Shown in pieces: positions 58,804 through 64,000 of a stretch of 64,000 nt of DNA (its first letter is position 1; each line of letters opens with the position of its first letter). The DNA comes from Streptomyces sp. NBRC 110611 (lineage in GTDB: Bacteria > Actinomycetota > Actinomycetes > Streptomycetales > Streptomycetaceae). A model generated the notes under the pieces. It did not search any database. It was not told where the DNA came from and worked only from the letters and a program-made list of their open reading frames with translations. Made by a program: the position numbers and the translations under genes. The stretch spans positions 24,689-88,688 of the forward strand of contig NZ_BBUY01000017.1 in NCBI RefSeq assembly GCF_001590865.1, read 5' to 3'.

Positions 58804-59835
58804 TCAGATTTCGGTGGGGCGCAGGGCGAGAGCGCCCGCGGCCCGGAGTTCGCCGACCGGGGCGCCGCCGCCGATCACCGGGGTGGCGGCGAAGGGGGCG
58901 AGTACCGCGGGGTCGACGCCGCAGCGGGCCAGTGCCGCCGCCGTCACCGGCATCCGGGCGCGGTCGGCGCCGTCGGCTATCTTCACGCCGACCGCCCGCC
59001 CGTCCGGCAGCGCCGCGATCTGTACGCCCTCGAAGCCGTCCTTGGCGAGCAGCCCCGGTACGGCGTGCACCAGCCGGGCGGTGTCCCGTCCGCTGCCGGA
59101 GACCATCTCCGGGTGGGTCCGCATGGCGTGCGCGACCTGGCCCTCGTGGGTGTCGGGGGCGGCCGTCGCGAGCCGGGCGGCGGCCCGCGTCAGGCCGTGC
59201 AGGGACACCGCGAACAGTGGCGCTCCGCAGCCGTCGACCGTGACCTGGGCGATGCTCTGGCCGGTGAGGTCCGCCACGGTCGTGGCGATCTCCTGCTGGA
59301 GCGGGTGGCCCGGGTCGAGGTAGGTGTCCAGCCGCCACCCCCGGGTCCGGGCCGTCAGCAGCATCGCGGAGTGCTTGCCCGAGCAGTTCTGGGCGAGCCG
59401 GTGGGGGGCGAGTCCGCGCCGGAGCCAGTCGTCCCGTTCGGCGGCCCCGTACGGCAGGTCGGGGACGTTGCGCAGGTCGTCCTCGGTCAGGCCGGCGGTG
59501 TCCAGGATGCGCCGGGCCACGGCCAGGTGCCGGTCCGTGCCGGAGTGGCTGGCCGCGACCAGCGCGAGCGCCTCGTCGTCCAGCGGCGGCAGGCCGGCCC
59601 GCAGCAGGCCGACCGCCTGGAGCGGCTTGAGCGCCGAGCGGGGGTAGAAGGCGGCCTCGATGTCGCCGGCCTGGAACTCCACGGTCCCGTCGGCGGCCAG
59701 CACCACGACCGAGCCGTGGTGAACGCCCTCGACGACGCCGCCGCGGATCACGTGGGCGACCGGGACGTGGGCCGGTTCGCGCACCTCGGGCGCTGTCTGG
59801 GGGGCGCGGTGCGGCAGGGTGGTGCGCTGGCTCAT
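58804..59835 (-). CDS. Asparaginase of the Rhizobium-type (asparaginase II, PF06089) family
   Basis: This 343-residue protein has HVIRGGVVEGVHHGSVVVL, the block FYPRSALKPLQAVGLL, ASHSGTDRHLAVAR and QNCSGKHSAMLL, the SxxK/CSGKH features of the ReAII-type asparaginases. It is unrelated to E. coli type I/II asparaginases. It makes aspartate for AspA downstream. It begins 9 bp after the GntR stop, so the regulator and both enzymes form one operon. Confidence 0.92.
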   Translation of the reverse strand: MSQRTTLPHRAPQTAPEVREPAHVPVAHVIRGGVVEGVHHGSVVVLAADGTVEFQAGDIEAAFYPRSALKPLQAVGLLRAGLPPLDDEALALVAASHSGTDRHLAVARRILDTAGLTEDDLRNVPDLPYGAAERDDWLRRGLAPHRLAQNCSGKHSAMLLTARTRGWRLDTYLDPGHPLQQEIATTVADLTGQSIAQVTVDGCGAPLFAVSLHGLTRAAARLATAAPDTHEGQVAHAMRTHPEMVSGSGRDTARLVHAVPGLLAKDGFEGVQIAALPDGRAVGVKIADGADRARMPVTAAALARCGVDPAVLAPFAATPVIGGGAPVGELRAAGALALRPTEI

Positions 59836-59844
59836 GATCGGTAC

Positions 59845-60579
59845 TCAGTTCTCCGTGGTGTCCGTGGTGGGGGCCGTGTGATGCGGCGGCCGCACGATGG
59901 TGGTCAGCGTCGTCTCGACGCGCGAGAGGTGGTGTGCCATGGCTTCCGCGGCGTCCTGCTCGGAGCGGTCGACGAGCGCCTCGACGATCGCCCGGTGCTC
60001 GCGGTTCGACTGCTCGCGCCGTCCGCCGAGCTCGGTGAGGAACGCGGACTGGCGGGCCAGCGCGTCGCGGATCTCCTCGATGACCCGGCGGAAGACCGGG
60101 TTCCGGGCTGCTTGGGCGACGGCGAGGTGGAAGAGGGTGTCCATCGCGACCCAGGCGGTGGTGTCGGTCTCCCGCTCCATCCGCTCCAGCAGGTGCGTGA
60201 GGTGGTCGAGGTCCTCCGGCGAGCGGCGCAGCGCCGCGTACCCGGCCACCGGGATCTCCACATGGCGGCGCACCTCCAGGAGATCGCTCGCCGCGTAGTC
60301 GCCGAAGGTCGGGTCGGCGACCGCGCCGTTCGAGACGACGAAGGTGCCCTTGCCGGTGCGCGCGACCGTGAGCCCCATCGTCTGGAGCGCCCGCAGCGCC
60401 TCCCGGAGCACGGGTCTGCTCACCTCCAGGCGACGGCAGAGTTCCGCCTCCGAGGGGAGCTTGTCCCCGACCGCGTAGTCACCCCGCTCGATGGCGCCGC
60501 GCAGATGGTTCAGGACCGCTTCCATCGCGCTGACCCGCCGGGGCATGGCACCAGCTGTCTGGCTGTCTGACAGGTTCAC
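59845..60579 (-). CDS. FadR-subfamily GntR regulator
   Basis: This 244-residue regulator has a GntR winged HTH (NHLRGAIERGDYAVGDKLPSEAELCRRLEVSRPVLREALRAL) and an FCD effector domain (residues about 95-225; metal-binding His cluster in AMDTLFHLAVAQAARN and HRAIVEALVDR). GTG 60579 is preferred, with GAGGA upstream; TTG 60615 is possible. FCD proteins often bind carboxylates. Being first in the asparaginase-aspartase operon, it is probably the local regulator. Confidence 0.92.
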   Translation of the reverse strand: MNLSDSQTAGAMPRRVSAMEAVLNHLRGAIERGDYAVGDKLPSEAELCRRLEVSRPVLREALRALQTMGLTVARTGKGTFVVSNGAVADPTFGDYAASDLLEVRRHVEIPVAGYAALRRSPEDLDHLTHLLERMERETDTTAWVAMDTLFHLAVAQAARNPVFRRVIEEIRDALARQSAFLTELGGRREQSNREHRAIVEALVDRSEQDAAEAMAHHLSRVETTLTTIVRPPHHTAPTTDTTEN

Positions 60580-60662
60580 CCGAGGATCCTCGGACCCGGC
60601 GGGGGGAGCTGTCAAGCGTGCGGCCTGTCTCTCCGGGAGGCCGGCGGGCGGTCAGTGGGCGG

Positions 60663-61355
60663 TCAGTGGGCGCCCGCGCTGTGGTAGCGGTGTTCGGGGC
60701 GGCCGGTGTCGCCGTACTTCAGCGTGAGGGTGAGGTGGCCACCGCGTTCCAGGTGCTTGAGGTAGCGCTGCGCCGTGGAGCGGCTGACGCCGGAGCGTTC
60801 GGCGACCTCGTGGGCGGAGAGCGGGTGGACGGCCTCGCCCAGTACCCGGCGGATGAGGTCGGCGGTGGCCGCGGAGTGGCCCTTGGGGAGCTCGGTGCGC
60901 GGGGCGTCGGCGGGCCGGAAGGCGCTGAAGATCCGGTCGACCTGTTCCTGGCCCGCCTCGCCGTGACCGCTCACGCCGGCGACGGTGCGGCGCAGCGCGG
61001 CGTAGCCGTCGAGCTTGGCCCGCAGCCCGGAGAAGCCGAACGGCTTGACGAGGTACTGCAGCGCGCCGGAGCGCATCGCGTCCTGGATGGTGGCCACATC
61101 GCGGGCCGCGGTGACCATGATCACGTCGGTGCGGTGGCCGAGCTGTCGAAGCCGCCGCACCAGGGCCAGCCCGGTTTCGTCCGGGAGGTAGTGGTCGAGC
61201 AGCACCAGATCGGCCGGTGTGCGCTCCAGGGCGGCCAGCGCCTGGGCGGCGGTGTGGGCGCGGCCGATGACACGGAAGCCGGGCACCTGGGCGACGTACG
61301 CGGCATTGACCTCGGCGACGTGGAAATCGTCGTCCACGACCAGGACATCGATCAT
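60663..61355 (-). CDS. CitB/DctR-family response regulator
   Basis: This 230-residue regulator has a receiver domain (VLVVDDDFHVAEVNA, phospho-acceptor in LVLLDHYLPDETGL, MVTAARD, YLVKPFGF) and a C-terminal helix-turn-helix (LSAHEVAERSGVSRSTAQRYLKHL). This is the layout of DcuR/CitB/MalR. It starts 30 bp after the kinase stop, so the two form an operon. Likely targets are genes for C4-dicarboxylate or aspartate use, by context. Confidence 0.92.
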   Translation of the reverse strand: MIDVLVVDDDFHVAEVNAAYVAQVPGFRVIGRAHTAAQALAALERTPADLVLLDHYLPDETGLALVRRLRQLGHRTDVIMVTAARDVATIQDAMRSGALQYLVKPFGFSGLRAKLDGYAALRRTVAGVSGHGEAGQEQVDRIFSAFRPADAPRTELPKGHSAATADLIRRVLGEAVHPLSAHEVAERSGVSRSTAQRYLKHLERGGHLTLTLKYGDTGRPEHRYHSAGAH

Positions 61356-61385
61356 CGAGAGGCTCCCCTCATCGCGGTTCTCCGA

Positions 61386-63077
61386 TCACCATGGGTCTCC
61401 GATCGCCGTCGGCCCGCGCTCCTCGTGGCGGCGGCCGGCCGCGGGGGCCTCGTGCCCCTCCTGCCCCTGCCGCCGTACGTGGACGGCCTCCGGCAGGACG
61501 ACCGTGAAGACCGCGCCCCCGCCCGCCCGCGCGGTCACCCGGGCCATCCCGCCGTAGCGCTCGGCGAGCCGGCGCACCAGCGCCAGGCCGATGCCCCGGC
61601 CGCGCGCGGGGGAGCGGCTCCCGGGGGCCGGTGGATCCTTGGTGGACCAGCCCTCGGTGAAGATCTGTTCGCGCAGGGCGGGCGGTACCCCCGGCCCGGT
61701 GTCCGAGACCCGGAGGACCGCCGTGGCGCCCTCGGCCCGCAGCTCCACCTCGACGAACGGGTCCTCGCGGCGGCGCCCGGCGGCGGCGTCCAGCGCGTTG
61801 TCGATGAGATTGCCCAGGACGGTCACCAGGTCGCGCGGATCGACCACCCGGTCGGGCAGCAGCGTCGAGGCCGACACCCGCAGTGAGACCCCGCGCTCGG
61901 CGGCGATCGCCGTCTTGCCGGCCAGCAGTGCGGAGAGCAGCGGGTCGTGCACCCGGCCGGCGATCTGCTCCGCCTGGGCCCGCTGGGCGCCGGTCACTTC
62001 GGTGATGAACTCCACGGCCATGGCGTACCGGCCCAGTTCGAGCAGTCCGCGCAGGGTGTGCAGCTGGTTGGCGTGTTCGTGGTCCTGGGCCCGTAGTGCG
62101 TCCAACAGGCCCTGGGTGGCGTCCAGTTCGCGGCCGAGCAGCTCCAGTTCGGTGCGGTCCCGGAGGGTCACCACCGCCCCGCCGCCCCGCGTCGGCACCC
62201 GGTTGGCGACCAGTACCCGGCCGCCGCTGACGGCCAGCAGATCCGTCCCGGCCACCCGCCCGGCCAGCACATCGGCGGTCCGGCCGGGCGGCAGGACGTC
62301 GTCCAGCGCCCGCCCCGCGGCGTCGGCCAGGGCGAGCAGCCGCCCGGCCTCGTCGTTGACCAGCCGGATCCTGCCCTTGCGGTCGTATGCCAGCACGCCC
62401 TCCCGGATGCTGTGCAGCATCGCCTCGCGCTCGTCGAGCAGGGCGGAGATATCGGCGAACGCCAGGCCGCGCGTACGGCGGCGGAGCCGGCGGGAGAGCA
62501 CCACGGCGGCCAGCACACCGACGGCCAGCGCCGCGCCGGCGTAGCGCAACACGGCGGGGACGGTGCCCAGCAGGCGCTCCCGGACGCTGTCGTAGGCGAT
62601 ACCGACCGAGACCGCGCCGACGATGCGGCCGTGCGCGTCGCGCAGCGGCACCTTGGCGCGGGCCGAACGCCCCAGCGTCCCGGTGCCGATCTGCCGCACC
62701 TCCTGCCCGGCCAGGGCACGGCTGGGGTCGGTGGAGACGCGTCGGCCGATCTCGGCGGTGGTGGTGTGCGACCAGCGCACCCCGCGGGTGTCCAGCACCA
62801 CGACGTACAGCGCCCCGGTCGCCCGGCGGATCCGTTCCGCGTCGGCCTGCACCGGCCCGCGGGCGTCCGGTCCGGTGGCGGCCAGTTCGCGGGCGAGGCG
62901 CGGGTCCGCGGCGGTGGTCTGGGCGATGGCCAGTGCCCGCCGCATCGCCTGGTCGTCGAACTGGGAGCCGAGCGGGGCGAGGAACAGGCCGGTGGCGAGC
63001 ACCAGCACACCGGTGGTCAGGGCCACTTGCGCGGTGAGGACCTGGGCGAACGCGCGCCGGGGCCAGGGGATCCGCAT
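61386..63077 (-). CDS. DcuS/CitA-type sensor histidine kinase
   Basis: This 563-residue kinase has two helices (about 12-34 and 165-190) around an extracellular sensor domain, then a cytoplasmic PAS (about 215-320). The histidine region QDHEHANQLHTLRGLLELGRY is typical of the DcuS/CitA group, and the HATPase has NLIDNALDAA, SDTGPGVP and GRGIGLALVRRL. ATG 63077 starts directly before the first helix. Such kinases sense external carboxylates such as citrate, fumarate or aspartate. Confidence 0.92.
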   Translation of the reverse strand: MRIPWPRRAFAQVLTAQVALTTGVLVLATGLFLAPLGSQFDDQAMRRALAIAQTTAADPRLARELAATGPDARGPVQADAERIRRATGALYVVVLDTRGVRWSHTTTAEIGRRVSTDPSRALAGQEVRQIGTGTLGRSARAKVPLRDAHGRIVGAVSVGIAYDSVRERLLGTVPAVLRYAGAALAVGVLAAVVLSRRLRRRTRGLAFADISALLDEREAMLHSIREGVLAYDRKGRIRLVNDEAGRLLALADAAGRALDDVLPPGRTADVLAGRVAGTDLLAVSGGRVLVANRVPTRGGGAVVTLRDRTELELLGRELDATQGLLDALRAQDHEHANQLHTLRGLLELGRYAMAVEFITEVTGAQRAQAEQIAGRVHDPLLSALLAGKTAIAAERGVSLRVSASTLLPDRVVDPRDLVTVLGNLIDNALDAAAGRRREDPFVEVELRAEGATAVLRVSDTGPGVPPALREQIFTEGWSTKDPPAPGSRSPARGRGIGLALVRRLAERYGGMARVTARAGGGAVFTVVLPEAVHVRRQGQEGHEAPAAGRRHEERGPTAIGDPW

Positions 63078-63168
63078 GGCTCTCGGGTCTCCTCCGTCCT
63101 GGGCGCTCGACGGCGCGGGGAACCGTCGCCGGAGTTTCGTGGCGAGGGGGCCGCGCCGTAAGCCCTCC

Positions 63169-63184
63169 GTGAGCACCTGCTCAC
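63169..63184. promoter_or_regulatory. TGAGCA-type inverted repeat upstream of the kinase operon
   Basis: GTGAGCA-CC-TGCTCAC is a perfect 7-2-7 palindrome. GTGAGCAGAA direct copies follow near 63212 and 63240 in the same divergent gap, so several related sites are clustered. Confidence 0.6.
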
Positions 63185-63255
63185 CTCCTGATGATCCGCT
63201 TGCTGTTCTAGCGTGAGCAGAACGCGCACAACAGGGTTTGTGAGCAGAAAGGCAG

Positions 63256-63269
63256 CTTGTGCTCACAAG
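63256..63269. promoter_or_regulatory. Second inverted repeat in the kinase/ABC divergent promoter
   Basis: CTTGTG-CT-CACAAG is a perfect 6-2-6 palindrome 40 bp before the ABC ATPase start. It contains the CTCACA half-site related to the TGAGCA elements. Confidence 0.5.
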
Positions 63270-63308
63270 GCTGCGCCGCGGTCCGGGCCGCTCCTAGCCT
63301 CCCGGGCC

Positions 63309-64000
63309 ATGAACAGCCATACGGGCCCTGCCATCGAACTGCGCGGAACCAGCAAGACGTTCCCGACCCTGTCGGGGGCGTCGCACACCGCCGTCCGGGA
63401 TCTGGATCTGGTCGTCGAGCGCGGCGAGTTCGTCGCCGTGGTCGGCCCTACCGGGTGCGGCAAGTCCACCACCCTGACCCTGATCAGCGGGCTGGAGGAG
63501 CCCACGCGGGGTGAGGTACTGGTCGCCGGTGAGCCGGTCCGCGGCATCGGCGACCGGGTCGGTTTCGTCTTCCAGCAGGACGCGGTCTTCCCCTGGCGTA
63601 CCGTGCTGTCGAATGTGATGGCCGGGCCCCGCTTCCGCGGTGTCCCGAAGCCCGAGGCCCGGCGGCGGGCGCGGGAGTGGCTCGCCCGGGTCGGGCTGGC
63701 GTCCTTCGAGGACCGCTATCCGCATCAGCTCTCGGGCGGTCAGCGCAAACGGGTGGCGCTCGCCGCGACCTTCGTCAACGACCCCGCAATCCTGCTCATG
63801 GACGAGCCGTTCTCCGCGCTGGACGTGCAGACCCGGGCGCTGATGTCGGACGAACTCCTGGAACTGTGGTCCGGCACCGGGGCCTCGGTCGTCTTCGTCA
63901 CCCATGACCTGGAGGAGGCGATCGCGCTCGCCGACAAGGTGGTGGTGATGACCGCCGGGCCGGCGACCGTCAAGGAGGTCTTCGCGATCGGTCTGCCGCG
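63309..64000 (+). CDS. NitT/TauT-type ABC transporter ATP-binding protein, 3' end cut by window
   Basis: This is an open frame to the window edge, about 230 residues. It has Walker A GPTGCGKST, a Q-loop in VFQQDAVFPWRTVLSNV (typical of nitrate/sulfonate/taurine ATPases), signature LSGGQRKR, Walker B ILLMDEPFSALD and the H-loop FVTHDLEEA. Permease and binding protein are expected beyond the window. It is divergent from the carboxylate sensor operon, so it may import an organic acid or amine; the substrate is not shown. Confidence 0.93.
   Translation, partial: MNSHTGPAIELRGTSKTFPTLSGASHTAVRDLDLVVERGEFVAVVGPTGCGKSTTLTLISGLEEPTRGEVLVAGEPVRGIGDRVGFVFQQDAVFPWRTVLSNVMAGPRFRGVPKPEARRRAREWLARVGLASFEDRYPHQLSGGQRKRVALAATFVNDPAILLMDEPFSALDVQTRALMSDELLELWSGTGASVVFVTHDLEEAIALADKVVVMTAGPATVKEVFAIGLP

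Overview
The window is 64 kb of very GC-rich DNA (about 70% or more by eye). GTG and TTG starts, ATGA/GTGA gene overlaps, many one- and two-component regulators and a zf-HC2/ECF sigma pair all fit an actinomycete, most likely Streptomyces or a close relative. About 66 protein genes can be supported. No rRNA, tRNA, CRISPR array or transposase was recognised. The first and last genes run off the window.

Layout. 1-4573: a siderophore-type ABC importer (binding protein, permease, ATPase) convergent with a cytochrome P450-isonitrile synthase pair, a candidate isonitrile metallophore locus. 4909-10199: a copper island (Met-rich membrane protein, CopA-type ATPase, PCu(A)C-like protein, ECF sigma factor, zinc-finger protein, Met/His-rich membrane protein). 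10391-17387: a PAS-GAF-SpoIIE phosphatase, a glycosyltransferase, an LLM oxidoreductase with a MerR regulator, and a GlxA regulator divergent from a quinone-oxidoreductase-type enzyme, with dyads in both divergent promoters. 17407-22276: a pentitol/polyol catabolic cluster (xylulokinase, polyol dehydrogenase, DeoR repressor, polyol permease). 22354-27971: MarR, DUF1918, a binding protein without a signal peptide, an HATPase protein, a two-component pair and a DCC protein. 28071-30279: ferredoxin-P450 with a divergent TetR gene and a perfect 18-bp palindrome.

30518-38187: a Lys/Gly-rich secreted protein, an S13-type D-Ala-D-Ala peptidase, a PPOX protein, two SDRs, a Gln/Tyr-rich low-complexity protein, and folD under a ZTP (pfl) riboswitch. 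38590-41301: the most unusual part, a 618-residue relative of cholesterol-dependent cytolysins without a signal peptide, followed by a 256-residue protein with three internal repeats. 41360-47402: CrcB/DUF190, a TerD protein, an MgtA-type Mg2+ ATPase, ArsR and VanZ. 47535-50073: a zinc-starvation island with two Zur-box-like palindromes, controlling L28-S14 on one side and L32-COG0523 GTPase on the other.

50109-56400: a glycine-betaine-type demethylation cassette (Rieske ferredoxin, IclR regulator, dimethylglycine-oxidase-like enzyme, monomeric sarcosine-oxidase-like enzyme, Rieske oxygenase). Two of its promoters share GCGCA elements 19 bp apart. 56441-63077: an omega-amidase-like hydrolase, aspartate ammonia-lyase, asparaginase, a FadR-type GntR regulator and a DcuS/DctR-like two-component system, together a route from asparagine to fumarate. 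63309 to the end: a NitT/TauT-type ABC ATPase, cut by the window edge.
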